Source of the DNA: Pseudophaeomoniella oleicola
Taxonomy: Eukaryota; Ascomycota; Eurotiomycetes; Phaeomoniellales; Phaeomoniellaceae
NCBI GenBank assembly: GCA_003868215.1
Contig: QWDQ01000010.1
Coordinates: forward strand, 310,001-374,000
Direction of reading: 5' to 3'
DNA: 64,000 nucleotides
In this document: positions 32,658 to 44,496 of the stretch, one piece after another
Position numbering within the stretch: position 1 is the first letter of the stretch
Layout: every line of letters starts with the position of its first letter
The notes under the pieces: generated by a model
Seen by the model: the letters and a program-made list of their open reading frames with translations, nothing else
Told to the model about the DNA's origin: nothing
The model's database searches: none
Program-made: the position numbers and the translations under genes

Positions 32658-34276
32658 ATGCCTATACCGAGGAGTCTGACCTCGTCGAGGCCCATCCTGC
32701 GAGCCGTCTCTACACCCTATCTCCTCAACGGAACATCATATGGCGGGACAATTGCCTTGCGCTCGCTATCTACAAGATGTCTGGCTACAACAAACATAAA
32801 AGCAAACCCCCCTCCCACTCTCATCGCACCACAGCTTAGCGCTCTATCCCCCCTACGAGTTTCTATCCTACGAGCCACTGTAGGCACCAATAGATCTTTC
32901 CATTCTGGCGCAGGACTCTTTGAACAGTCACAGAAACCAGGCGATGTCAAGGACCCTCCACGGTCAGAAAACGAGAATTCTTCGCATTCAGAAAGTAAAC
33001 CCGGCCAGGATGAGAAAGAGTCGGATTCCGAAGCAGGTAAAGGGGAGAAAAAGGCACCTCCACCGCCACCGCCTCATGGTGATAAGTCGCCATGGCAAGT
33101 CTTTAGAGAGACTCTACAGTCTGAGTTCAAGGCGTCGAAAGAATGGAACGAATCAACGAAGCAGCTAGGTGCAGCTGCGCATCAATTTACGGAGAGCGAA
33201 GCTGTGCGAAGAGCTCGCGAGATGTCCGAACAGGCATCATCCCGAACGTCCAGTGCTTTGAAGCAATCCGGCAAAGTTGTTGGCCAAGCCGCTGCCTGGA
33301 CATGGGATACATCCGTCGTTCAGGGCTTTCGTAAAAGTGTGAACGCTACTGGAAGAGGCATTGAGAAGGTGACGAGGCCTGTCCGGGAAACAAAAGCTTT
33401 CAAAGAGATTAGCAATGCCGTGGATGATGGTAGTAGTTCAAGGTATGGTGGTTGGGTTGAAAAAGAGGAGAGACGGAAGCAGCGAGAACTTCGAGAGTTG
33501 GAAGAAATTAAGTCTGGCAAACGGAGGGTTGAGAATTTTGAAGAAGACCCAAAGTAAGTTAAGTCCACTGTTCATGTGATTTATCTAACGTCCATCACAG
33601 TGCTGGCACGAATGTCACTCTTCACAAAGACTCGGCTTGGAAGGAGTCTTGGACCCAGTTCAAAGATTCATCTCGCGTGATGCAAGGTCTTTTCAACCTG
33701 AAAGAAACCTATAACGAATCCGAAAATCCCCTTATTACAACTGCTAGGTCCATCACCGACAAATTTGCTGGCTTCTTCGCTGAGAATGAGACTGCCATGG
33801 TCATCAAGAAATTCAGAGAGATGGATCCAAACTTCCAACTGGATCCATTTCTTAGGGAGTTGCGCGAGTATATACTTCCAGAAGTACTGGATGCATATGT
33901 GAAGGGCGACGTGGAGACGCTGAAGCTTTGGTTGAGTGCCGCACAATATCAAGTATATTCAGCGCTCACGGACCAGTACAAAAAAGCAGGTCTCAAAAGT
34001 GATGGCCGGATACTTGATATCAGAAACGTTGATATCCTCAATGCTCGACTTTTAGAACCCGGTGAAATCCCCGTCTTTGTTATTACCTGCCGAACGCAAG
34101 AGGTCCACGTCTACCGCAAAGCGAAGACAAATGAGCTTGCTGCCGGAATGGAAGACAAGGTTCAGCTTGTCACGTATGCCATTGGTATTACAAGGTTACC
34201 AGAAGAAGTCAACAACCCAGAAACACGAGGATGGAGGTTGATTGAACTCCAGAAAGCTGGACGGGACTACATATAA
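32658..34276 (+). CDS. TIM44: Mitochondrial import inner membrane translocase subunit Tim44
   Basis: Tim44 anchors mitochondrial Hsp70 to the TIM23 channel and helps pull preproteins into the matrix. Two exons (32658-33553, 33601-34276; intron 47 bp) give 523 residues. The first 100 residues are a basic, acid-poor presequence region ending near RSFHSGAGLF. A charged linker with a proline run (APPPPPPHGDKSPWQVF) follows. The helical part FRETLQSEFKASKEWNE comes next, then the C-terminal Tim44 domain (ITDKFAGFFAENETAMVIKK, LREYILPEVLDAYVKGD, DGRILDIRNVDILNARLLEP). I prefer the ATG at 32658 (MPIPRSLTSSRP) over one 69 bp upstream because it gives a better presequence. Confidence 0.94.
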
Positions 34277-35618
34277 TGTGTTCTGCCTTCTCACTGAGGT
34301 TCAAGCTGCGATTTCCCAGAAAGCTGTACACGGATCACAAGTAGTAGCCTGTGGACACCATCCCCTCTCTTTCTCCGAACTCTCTCACTCATCGAGAAGA
34401 CCTTTCTACCTTCTCACAACGCGCCGGTTCTCTTCAATCCATGTCTTCTCAGCTCTCATCAAGCCTTATTTCTTGCTAATACTTACACAAATCAGCCACT
34501 CCCAAGGAACCGCCAAGGGAAATTAAAAAAGCGGACATGATCTCATCACAATCAGTCCGCATGTCACAAATATCGTTTCAAAAATCAGAAAAGGGGGGAA
34601 ACCATCAAATTCCTTCAGATCCTCAAAAGACTTTTTGTATATTACATCATTTTCATGACCTTGGACGCCTTTCATCGCTTTCTATGTGTCAAAGGGGTTC
34701 TCTTGCTTCAAGTTCAAGTCTCATGTGCGAGACCAAATTTTGCTTGCAACAATAGCCTGTTGCTACCGCTGCTGCTGCTGCTGCTATTAATGCTACACAG
34801 CTCAACGGAGTTTGTTTTGTATGTACAGGGCAGGGGCTACTATCTTCATTTTAATGCACTTCTGGATGTTTTGAGGGAATGGACGAGGAAGAACAGCAGC
34901 AGCAGTATCGGGGGGGAGAAAAGACGAGTGAGATGAATCGAATCATCATTCTTCCCATGAAGAAAGGTTCCTCCTTCGAGATCTTTCAGTCCCTTTTTTT
35001 CCTCCCCCGAAAGAGAAAAAGAAAGGTTTCTCGACGGCTTTTCCTTTCAGCAGCATGGATCGTTACCTCAACTACCTATCCTAACCAAAAGATAAAGTCA
35101 TGCTTATGCTTATGCTTGTCGGTGTGTAAACATACATTGATACATACATGGCATAAATCAATTAGTGAGGAAAGAGGAACAAGGAAGGAAGAAAAACAAA
35201 AAGGGGGGGGAGGGGGAACTTAAACAAATCATTAAAAAATCTCATCAATGAAAAAATGCCACTCTCAAAATATATCCTCATATTTCTACGTATTATTATT
35301 ATTATATCAGATTGTGAAAGAAGATGGAAAGTTAATATGACAAATGATAGTGTGATATGAAAAAGAGTTATATTATTTCGCTACTTTTTTTTTCAATCAT
35401 TTCCGCCCTTATCCATGAAGAAACAAATTATTATGACTTGCAACCCGTGCTTTTTTTTCTCTCGTAATATCACACCAACCAGCGTTCTCATTCCCAAATT
35501 AAGGATTCAATTGGGAGAGAGGAGGAGGGAGCGCGGGGGGGGGGGGGACAACAGTTACGCACTATCTCCAATCCCCCACTAGTAATAATGACGATGAGAA
35601 GGAGGAAGATGGTGGTCA
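34277..35618. other. Intergenic between convergent genes
   Basis: About 1.3 kb of 3' sequence from TIM44 and RIC1. It includes a short CTG repeat near 34767-34784, A/T-rich stretches and a 13-base G run at 35535-35547. No gene is supported. Confidence 0.65.
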
Positions 35619-38600
35619 TCATCGCGTACTCCCCGGCGACGCCGAGAAATAATCTGCTCCATCATCATCGTCGTCCTCGCTACTTTGTCTCGCACTGTGC
35701 ATGTCTTCTGGGTCGGCGGCGCTCATGCCGCTGCCGCTGTCGTAGCTGAGGCGTGTGCCGATCAGAGTGGTTGTGCTTGTGGCGGCGGCGGCGGTGAGGG
35801 TTTTGTTGCTGCTGTTGCGGCGGGGTGATTGGAGTCGTGAGGATCGGGGGTTGGGGATTCGGAGGCTGCCATCTTCTTGGAGGGGTTGAGGTTGTCGTTG
35901 TTGTCCTTGCAGGGAATGGCTGTTGTTGGCGGCATTGCTGGGTCGCGATGAAGGGGCAGGGAAACCGACATCTTTCATGACGCGGCGCAATTCGTCGCCG
36001 AGGGGGTCGAGGGCGATCAGGAAGCCGGCGAGTTCGGTGCAGATGTCCCAGTCGCATTTCTCTTTGCCGAGTCTCATCACGCGTGTTACCTGCCTGATGA
36101 TGTTGGGGTGTCTTCTGTCCGATTGCACAGATTTCACAGATCTGGTCTCTTCGTCTGGCCCGGGTGCTATGTCGGATAATGCTTCGTCTTCCTCCAGGCC
36201 TTGAAGGATCAGTAGGTAGCCTCCGGCAATCTTCAGCTCTTCCATCTCGATCGCTTGTTCGAAAAGTTGTTCGGGAGGTGGCAAGTGAGCAAACAACGTA
36301 CGCCAGGAGCGGAGTTCGGTCTTTCGCGTGCATTGGAGTAAGATATCCAAATATGTTGCGGTTGTAGTAGAGGACTGGAGGAAGGTGAGTACGACGGGGA
36401 GTAGGGACTTTGTTGGCTTGACGTCAACTTCATCATCTAGCACTTCGTGGAGAAGTATCTCTAAAGCGTGGGGGAGGTAGGACAGCGACCCGAATTGATG
36501 TGCTAGGCTCATGGCCGCATGCGTATCGTATTGTGATAGTTGATGTCGGAGGATCTTTGGGATGAAAAGAGACGTGCGCGTTGCATAGCGGAGAAGTGAA
36601 AAATTCACATCACGACGCTGAAGGAGCTCGGATTCGATGCCCAATATTAGACCCTTGTTGAGAAGTATGGATAATGGATAGAAGTCCACAGGGATATCCA
36701 GAAGTGGAACATTTTCTTTCAGAGCAGAGCCTTCAAGAGCAATACGGAGAACATCTTGTACATCATTCCACATATGTAAGCTCTCTCCCGTAAAAGTCCA
36801 GAGAGAGTCGCGGAGAGAATTGCGCGAATAAGGACTGTTAAGAGCGACTTCGGCGGAGGGACTAGGAGGACTAGAATCATCACCGACAGGAGCAAAGTTG
36901 AAGTATAGCTGATCGCGCATGAGGATATAGTATTCAACGGATTGTTTGATAGACCGCATGTCGTACTTCAGGGCGCCATCCTCGGTCTGCGATGGTTGAA
37001 GTAGAACAAGCTTGTCATCCACAAGGAAAAGCACTGATGCAACTGCAACATCCTGCGATGGATCACCGTTCCCTGTAGTTGTCAGTAGCATTCGGAAAGC
37101 AAGCGCCCATGAAACATACGTAATTGATGTTCCGGCAGTACCCAACTTACTGCTCGAACTCTGGTTGGAGCTCGAACAACTCCGTGGAAAGCAATCTGTC
37201 CCACTTGAACAAGACTGATGCCTCTTGCGGTTGCATTTATGACGTAATGATATAGGACATTATCGTACGTGTAGACAAGAAGCGAGTCCTCACCGGAAGG
37301 GCCGATGAAAATGGCCGGAGCCGGGAGAGGTTCGATATGGAGAGTCGAAATCCGGCCAAGCTCAGAGTCACGGGAATAGAGGCGTAGCTGCAAGATGTTA
37401 AAACAATAGATCATAGCAACAACAATCGTTGAGCCTTACCTCGTAAGACGAGTCTGTCTCAGCTGCTACAATGAGCACATGGCCGTACCAACACATCCCA
37501 CCACGAACAGCGAATGAGTTTTCTATGGCTGGGTCAGAGAATGTCTTCCACCTCCCACTTTGCAAGCTATAATGTGCTAGACCTCGTCTTCCAGCTACTG
37601 CCACATATCTCCCATCCGGCGACACGACACAACATCGAATCGGCCATTGATTGTGCAGGTAGGCAGGAGGAAACAGTGCATGATGCCATAGAGAGGCTTC
37701 GCTTGATATTGTGGTGAGATCTGGTAAATCGTGTCCTCGATATATGACCACCTCCGAGGGGGTCTGGATTAAAGCCCGAACAAGATTGGCGCAGGAGAAA
37801 CAGCCGGTGGCAGCACTCCGTGCCATTTCTAATTTCCAGATCCTGTTGTCTCGCTTGGTCGTTAGCAGGACCTCTGAACCTGCACCGATCCAACAGGCTG
37901 TATGGACACCTTGTAGCCAGGCTTCCTGATTCACTTCGTTTATCGACAGATTTGATTCAAAGCTGTGTGCCCCCGGTTTGCCAAAGACGCTCCAAGTTGC
38001 CCAGCCCCTCTCGTATCCAGCGAACAGACAGTATCCATCAGGAGAGTATGTAAGTACAGTTAAGGACCCTGTGGTGGCTGACGATGCCGGACTCTGTAAT
38101 TTGTGAGAGAACGGCAAATTACCTGTATAATCCTTTGCGGAATATATCAGAATATTGCCATTCGTACATCCTACGGCCAAAAGTGAGAACCGAGCATTTA
38201 TTGCCGAAATTTTCGCAGCATCCTCATCTGTTTCCGGTTCATGGAGGCGATAACCGTGAAACATCTTTTTCGATGACGATATGTGCACCTCTTCCGAGGA
38301 TACATCCGGTGAAGCTGATCCTTCCTTGATGGGTTGGTCTTTGACGCGTTGCACCGCGTAAGCAGCACCAGTATTGAGGATCCAAACGGCCAGGTTCATT
38401 GCCCGATCATGTACCATGCCCACGATGTTGCTTTTGGACGGAATCCAGTCCATCTTGCTGAGCAATTCCGCACTCGTCTGGGAAGCCTGCTTGCTTGGAG
38501 TCCATTGGATACATTGAACAGCAGCGGGCTTTTGGGTTGCCACGACGAGCTCGTTCTCTAGTGCCAACACCGCGGAAATTCCAGCATCAATCTTAATAGC

Positions 38601-39153
38601 CATCCTAAACCGGATAGTGACTTCGCCAAGGCCTTCACCTTCATCGCTACCAAAGTGTCTTGCAATACTTTGCCGACGGGTCTGGCTGTAAGCATATTGT
38701 TGCTGATAGACTCTTGTATTAGGGTCACTGATCAATACGTAGGTGACCAGATATCCATTCGATGTCTGAACAACTATAATCGCCGAGTCGGGCCTTAATA
38801 TGAGAGCTGTATTGACGCCATATGTCTCTAAGGAGGACTGAGAGCGTGTAAAGGTAGCAAGCAGAACCGTCGGCTGTAAGACTGTCAGATCGGGAGACGG
38901 AATTGAGCGATTCCCTTACCCTCGTTTGCCATACGCATACTGAACTGGCAGTAATGGTCACAAAGACGTGACCAGATCTCGACGCCTGTACATCTAGTAT
39001 ATCATTCGATGGCACAGCGAGTACAGGGACGTCGGTCTCTCTTGACACCACTGGATCGTCATTGAAGCCGACTTCCTCGTTGTTTGTCGTTTCGCTTGGG
39101 CTTGGCGTTTCGTTGTATGCATAGACTCGTGGAGAACCGCAAGGCCAGTACAT
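35619..39153 (-). CDS. RIC1: Ric1, Rab6/Ypt6 GEF complex subunit
   Basis: Ric1 pairs with Rgp1 to activate the Golgi GTPase Ypt6/Rab6 for endosome-to-Golgi transport. Four exons (39153-38920, 38873-37440, 37387-37120, 37072-35619; introns 46-52 bp) give 1129 residues. The N-terminal half is a WD40-like beta-propeller, starting MYWPCGSPRVYAYNE, which is typical of the family. Later blades are visible in FLAVGCTNGNILIYSAK-like and SPDGYCLFAGYERGWATWSV segments. The C-terminal half is the helical RIC1 domain (MSLAHQFGSLSYLPHALEIL, LPVVLTFLQSSTTTATYLDI, RVMRLGKEKCDWDICTELA). The last 110 residues are Ser/Asn/Asp-rich and probably disordered. All three splice joins keep recognisable sequence in frame. 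Confidence 0.93.
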
Positions 39154-39809
39154 GTTGAACTCTCAAGGTCAGACCTAGGTGAACACTATCCATCATTACT
39201 GTCCACTTCACGATCTAAATGATTGTACATTGCCTGGCTCGCTTCGATTCGACCGACATACATCACTGTTGCTGCATCCTGGACATCGGTTGTCGGATTC
39301 AATTCAAGCCAACTCGTCCACTATCCTTAATAAACGCCAAGTCGTCGGGGCGGCGTCAAACGCGCTCTACTTACGGTCTAGTGTAATGCCGCCTGAAGCA
39401 TGCGGCGATATCATTCGTGAAAGGCGCAAGGATACAATACTCCATTCAATACGTATTATTTTGAAGCCTACGTCAAACCAAACAGTTCTCGTTTTGTTGT
39501 ATACCCTAGGTATGCAGAACCCGAATCTTGACTTCGTCGAGAAAGGACTGATGATAAAGCGTATGAGTTACAAGGCTACGTCCATTGATATTTGCATACC
39601 ATGTCCGTGTTTTGGAGCAACATCGGGTCATAGTTCGTGGAAGATCAGTGGTTCAGGGTGGGCTAATCACTGGTTCTTCTTCAAAATTGATCTGCCCTCA
39701 GGAGATGCGCTTCTGGTACAGTAACGCACTGTATCCACTACCTATATGAAGCCCTTCGTCCCGCAATTTCAGCACCATTCTTTCTCCCTCCTAGAGTTTC
39801 TAGATCTAG
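39154..39809. other. Intergenic: RIC1 promoter and phosphoesterase 3' flank
   Basis: About 650 bp. A plus-strand open frame at 39179-39724 could encode 181 residues (MNTIHHYCPLHDLND...), but it has no recognisable domain and lies where the RIC1 promoter should be. I treat it as probably chance. Confidence 0.5.
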
Positions 39810-41636
39810 CTACCTGCTTGCATAATAACTGTAATCTTGATTCAATAGGTAGAAAGGATCCGGTTCTGGTTCGCCGCTACCGCCAATCCAAACAGGAGTT
39901 GGGAGGGTTTCCAAGTCTGCTCCGGCTTGAACAGTGTCGGTGAAGACTTCTTCGAATGTCTTGGCCCATTGGACACGATTGTTTAGACCCTCCAGATTCC
40001 AGAGCTCTTGGACGAAGTGCAGGAATGATTCGTGACTGTAGGCGCTGTTGGATGCGTAAGAGGTACCTTGGTTGTGGATCAAAGTGTTAGGCTGAAGGTA
40101 TGGGGAGATCAGGAAGGCAGGAACACGGACACCCAGGCGGGTGTAGTCAAAGGTTACGTTGTGGCCGTCTGAGATACCGGAGAAGGTGAGCCCGTCCTCC
40201 GGCGCCGGGACACCAGTTGGAGGAGGGACGTGGTCAGCGAATCCACCGTGTTCGTCGAAGTTGATGATGATGAGTCTGTGGGAGCGATTAGCAAACACTC
40301 CAAAGCACAATATAAGAGTGAAGACTTACGTGTTCTCCCAGTACTCAGAATTTCGAATAGCATCATAGAGATGTTTGATCAGAAGTTCACCGGCTGCCAC
40401 GTTTGAAGTAGGATGCATGGAATCAATAGTACAGCATTCTGGATTGTACCACGAGAAAGCCGGCAGGGTCCCATTGCCGACATCGTAGTAGAATTGGTCG
40501 GCGTGCACCAACCTGTCCATAGCATTTTCTTGAACCCATTCGTACATGAAAGCGTCTACAATATCGGTTTCATACTGCACGCAGGTCAACCCAAACATGC
40601 TTGCAGTAATTGTAGAGAATGCCTACATAATTCTTCCACGAAACGTTGGCATTGGAAAGAGACTCAAAGATAGAAGTAGCACAGCTTGCGCCGGTTACGT
40701 TGTTGAACCATCCACTAGCCTGCTCTCCGTTGTCTACCAGCCCGCATGCTGAGCCAGAGGTTGCAAATTGTCTAAGTCCGTCAGCAGAATTCATACGATC
40801 ATTTAGGGGCTCACCGATTGGGATTGGTAGGACCCGGCAGCGAGGCGTAGTAGTTGTCAAAGAAGGCAAAGTTCTGAGCAATAGTTGAGAGCATTTTTGT
40901 CTTCTCCTCGGAGTATGCGTTAATGACGAATGACGCATCTCCGGGTGTCTCGCTATATCTCTCCGATTGCCGCTCAATGAACCCCATCATACTAGGAGTA
41001 TCGTTTGATGTGGGATTCCATTGTCTGTAGATTTCGTAGCTAGTTCCAGCAAAGTTGTGATCGGGATCCCCTAGAGACTATTAAGCAACGGGAACGTTGT
41101 GACTTTGAGAGGCGTACTCAGCGGGACCTCGTCATCATATGGCTGTGCGCAGATGTTGATTGGCTCGCCCCAAATAGTCCAGTTCGGGTTGGTGTAGGGA
41201 TTGCAAAAGTCGATGTTTCTGAGATTGTCAATTCCTTCGTGGAAGTCCCAATACCCGGCAATGTTATCAAAGGAATGATTTTCCACTGTAGCATCGTATT
41301 AGTGATGTCGTTTCGTCAACTTGAAGATCCTGATCTATCAATCGGCCGGAGTATACTCGAACTCTGGGGGCTGAGGAGTAGCAGCAGGAGCTGACTAGCA
41401 TCTAGGACTTTTATTGAACATACTCATTAGGTAGACAACATGCTTGATCTATAGTAACTGTAGTTAGTACCTGTGTCTCTATCTGGGGACGGCGCAGACC
41501 TGGAGTCATGACTCACCTTGCCACGGAGGGAGTCCCAAACAGCGGGGTTTGTAGAATTACCAGCTTGCTTCGCTGGAAGAGCAGAGACAGTGACTGCTGA
41601 GGCCAATGTGGCCACGAGAAATCCGTTTGTCTTCAT
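39810..41636 (-). CDS. Secreted phosphoesterase / non-haemolytic phospholipase C family
   Basis: Members hydrolyse phospholipid head groups or other phosphate esters. Seven exons (41636-41517, 41448-41424, 41285-41118, 41070-40815, 40771-40627, 40574-40330, 40275-39810) give 474 residues. The N-terminus is a good signal peptide (MKTNGFLVATLASAVTVSALPA), so it is likely secreted or cell-wall bound. Catalytic and metal-binding blocks are MMENHSFDNIAGY, NYYASLPGPTNPNR and INFDEHGGFADHVPPP. Exon 2 is only 25 nt and carries IKHVVYLM just before the ENHSFDN block. Exon 3 to 4 uses a 47-bp intron (GTACGC donor) joining DDEVPLRDPDHNFAG. Several N-glycosylation sites (NWT, NVT, NVS) fit secretion. The exact substrate is not clear; acid phosphatase is the main alternative name for relatives. 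Confidence 0.88.
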
Positions 41637-43076
41637 CTCTGCGACGCTGTTCAGATGCTCACGCTCCTATACCTATCCTTGATACACGAAACGGGCTCTC
41701 ATCTTTATAGAGCTCTCGCGTTAGCCTCATAACTCGTCTAAATGCCTCATCTTCCATGCTATCGTCATAGTCATGTGTATATGTGACGAATGAACACCGC
41801 ACGTGCTCATCTCCCTGACGACGTAGGAGTGCTTGAAGTTGAGTATCCTTGTGTAGTTGCATTTACGAAGGTGATCCAACACTCCATGAACGGAAGTCGG
41901 CATCCATAGAACTGCAGAAGTTGAGCACATGGCGCAGGAAACGGCATACCAACAGCGCGAAAGAGTCCACGATAGTTGAAATGATGATGGTGGAGAAATG
42001 GTTTGGCGTCGATGACCACGGAGCTCCCCTGCCGGCAACCAGCGTAGGATATCCGAAAGAGGAAGAATCACTGCTGATCAAGATAGGTTCGCAGGTTGAT
42101 GCTGCAGGCACATGATGTGATTAGCAGAAACATTTTCCCGAGCTGATGCACAGTCCGCAGCCGAGCTTCTCTAGGATGGAGACGAAATGACGAGCATGAC
42201 GCATTGTAGCTGCCACATTTAGACAGACCCCCTGGATCCGATTCACGAGTGACGGGGAGAGCGGGACTCTTGTGGCAGTAGGATCATGATGCTGAGCTAA
42301 CTTCTTCTCTGGGTAAGTTACAATAGAATGGAGAGGTTGATGTCCCATGAGCAGTTTGATGAGCAATCCGGGATAATGAGCAACGTGATTGGTCCTCAGG
42401 GATGTTGTGATAGGCACGTGGGTGTGAAGGAGCTTCGCCTGGCTCAAGCTTTCCTGACAGGGGCACTGAGCTAAGTTAGCCATCAAGGGGGGATCACACG
42501 CAGATGGTTCCTACCTTAGTTTGATGACACACACGATAACAAGAGTCGACAGTGCAGGTACTTCACTTCATCCTTCGATTATGCCACTATCCACTATTCC
42601 CTTTAAAGCAGGTGGAGTGGTTCGGTAAGGACCCCCGGCCAATCACCAGAAATGGAGGAAGAACGTGGCCTCCGGGGTATCAAGCAATGCAACAATAAAC
42701 AAGCCAATCCATTCTCGCAGATTGATAATCTCGTCTTCCTCCCCGCCGTTACTTAATGATGCCATGGGGCCCTTGTCAATGTTCCGTTAGGCCCTGCATG
42801 CATTAGTCTTCTCACTGATGGTCGATATTCTAATTTCTAGTTCCCTGTTGATCCTGACTCCATGCAGATGCCAAAAGGAAAAGAATCGCGGTTGCCGACG
42901 ACATCAATCCTCATCTCATGATGTTGTCACATTCCCTCTTTTTGGGATATCATATACCCCTCCAGTGAAGTCAGCTTGTCTCCAATGTCAGCCTGCTGCT
43001 TCATATACTGCTGGATTCCCACTTTCCAACATGACTCCATCTTCGATCACTCTACCTTCTCCCCTCTCTGCTAGCA
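41637..43076. other. Divergent intergenic region between phosphoesterase and CCC1
   Basis: 1.44 kb between two start codons pointing apart. It should hold both promoters. A short minus-strand frame at 41659-41862 (67 codons) ends 22 bp before the phosphoesterase start, and several overlapping frames lie at 41727-42111; none shows a known domain. A CCAAT/HapX-like element is at 42704-42723. Confidence 0.6.
42704..42723 (+). promoter_or_regulatory. CCAAT-binding complex / HapX-type iron element upstream of CCC1
   Basis: CCAAT at 42704-42708, twelve bases, then ATT at 42721-42723 fits the CSAAT-N12-RWT motif described for vacuolar iron transporter promoters controlled by HapX. A GATAA follows at once (42724-42728). 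It lies about 350 bp before the CCC1 start. The match is seen; function is inferred. Confidence 0.6.
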
Positions 43077-44156
43077 ATGTCCTCCTCTCATGTTGAATCG
43101 ACATCCCTTCCCCCTTATTATTACGTTGATCCGTATAACTACGAGTTTCTGACTCCCATCTCGTTCTCTCCTTCTACCAAACTCCCTTCAAGCACAGAGA
43201 AGACATCAGTGTCTTCTCGATCAAAGCCCAAGAACCCATTTTCCAAGTTATTCTCATTCCGTTCGCGACAGACCAACATGACCGACCTCTTCGGAAGTTC
43301 CGAAAAATATGCAGGCTATGAGAAAGCGAATGATGTTGAGGCTAGTGATGCTGCTTCGTCATCAGAAGCTGACAGTACAACGTCTTCGACGACAAGAGCC
43401 GCTAAGGTAGATGCCAGAGTCATATCCGATGCAATTATTGGCCTGTCAGATGGGATGACGGTCCCATTCGCCCTCACGGCAGGGTTGTCAGCGATTGGGG
43501 ACACCAGGATGGTCATCTTTGGAGGGTTTGCCGAGCTGTGTGCCGGAGCCATTTCCATGGGCCTAGGTGGCTACCTCGGAGCCAAGAGCGAAGAGTAAGT
43601 TGCCGACGTCCCAAGCTGATATATCTTGTCTGACGGCCAATCAATCAGAGAGTCATATCGTGCAACCATGATGCAGACAGAATCCGAGACCAAGCTTGAT
43701 CCGTCCTCGACTTCCGAAAAGATTTCTCAGATATTCTCGGAATACGGGGTCCCACAAGACGTCATTCAGAGTCTCGCCGCTCACATATCAAGTTCTCCAA
43801 AAATTTCCGACTTCCTCATGCGCTTCGAGCACGGCGTCTCAGAACCTGCGTCTTCACGTGCTATCACTTGTGCCCTCACAATTGCCCTCGCCTACTTCGT
43901 CGGTGGCTTCATCCCCCTCCTTCCTTACCTGCTTGTCGCTAGAGACGAGATTGAAAAGGCATTGGTTGCTAGTGTAGTGACTATGGTATTTGCGTTATTC
44001 GCTTTTGGTTATGGTAAGATCTGTTTTGTCACCGGGTGGAAGGGAAGAGGAAACATGCTCGCAGGAATCAGAGGAGGTGGGCAGATGGTGGTTGTCGGCG
44101 GCCTAGCTGCTGGATGTGCCATGGGATTGGTCAAGCTGTTTGATAGTTTCCTATAG
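43077..44156 (+). CDS. CCC1: Vacuolar iron/manganese transporter of the CCC1/VIT1 family
   Basis: Ccc1 moves ferrous iron and manganese into the vacuole and protects against iron overload. Two exons (43077-43594, 43649-44156; intron 54 bp) give 341 residues. The first 110 residues are Ser/Thr-rich and soluble. The membrane part begins at VISDAIIGLSDGMTVPFALT (about 115-134), the most conserved family block, followed by GGFAELCAGAISMGLGGYLG. After the splice (SEEESYRATM) comes the cytosolic metal-binding helical insert (EKISQIFSEYGVPQDVIQSL), then the last three membrane segments ending GMAMGLVKLF-like GCAMGLVKLFDSFL. An internal ATG at codon 68 (MTDLFGSSEKY) could be an alternative start. Confidence 0.94.
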
Positions 44157-44496
44157 CCTCAGCTTGACTATTGGATGAGATTGAAAATGTCGGCAAGGCC
44201 GAAAAATGTATATACGTCGGAGCAAGAGAATCTGTGGCCGAATTCTCATACGAACAGTAAGGTGAACAACCCCCTTCCTCTTCCCCAAATAGTCCTAGCG
44301 CTTTCTTTCCGCTTCCCGATAAGGAATCGATAAACGACCAACCGGGCTACCGCTTATCTCCGACATACCCCCCGCCGTAGGTTGTCGAGACGAGAAGAAC
44401 GGAAGATATTAGGTTGACAGGTATAATTGTGTTCCTTGGTCGTTGTTACACTATTGAAATCTGCTATACATACGTATTGCAGAGGGCCGGCACAAC
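44157..44496. other. Intergenic: promoter of the isochorismatase-amidase fusion
   Basis: 340 bp between two plus-strand genes. It contains three closely spaced GATA motifs. No other feature was seen. Confidence 0.7.
44318..44358. promoter_or_regulatory. Cluster of three GATA sites (AreA/NIT2 type)
   Basis: GATAAG at 44318-44323, GATAAA at 44329-44334 and CTTATC (GATAAG on the minus strand) at 44353-44358. All lie within 41 bp, 139-179 bp before the start codon. Paired HGATAR sites are the known binding pattern of AreA/NIT2, the activator of nitrogen scavenging genes. Use is inferred. Confidence 0.55.
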
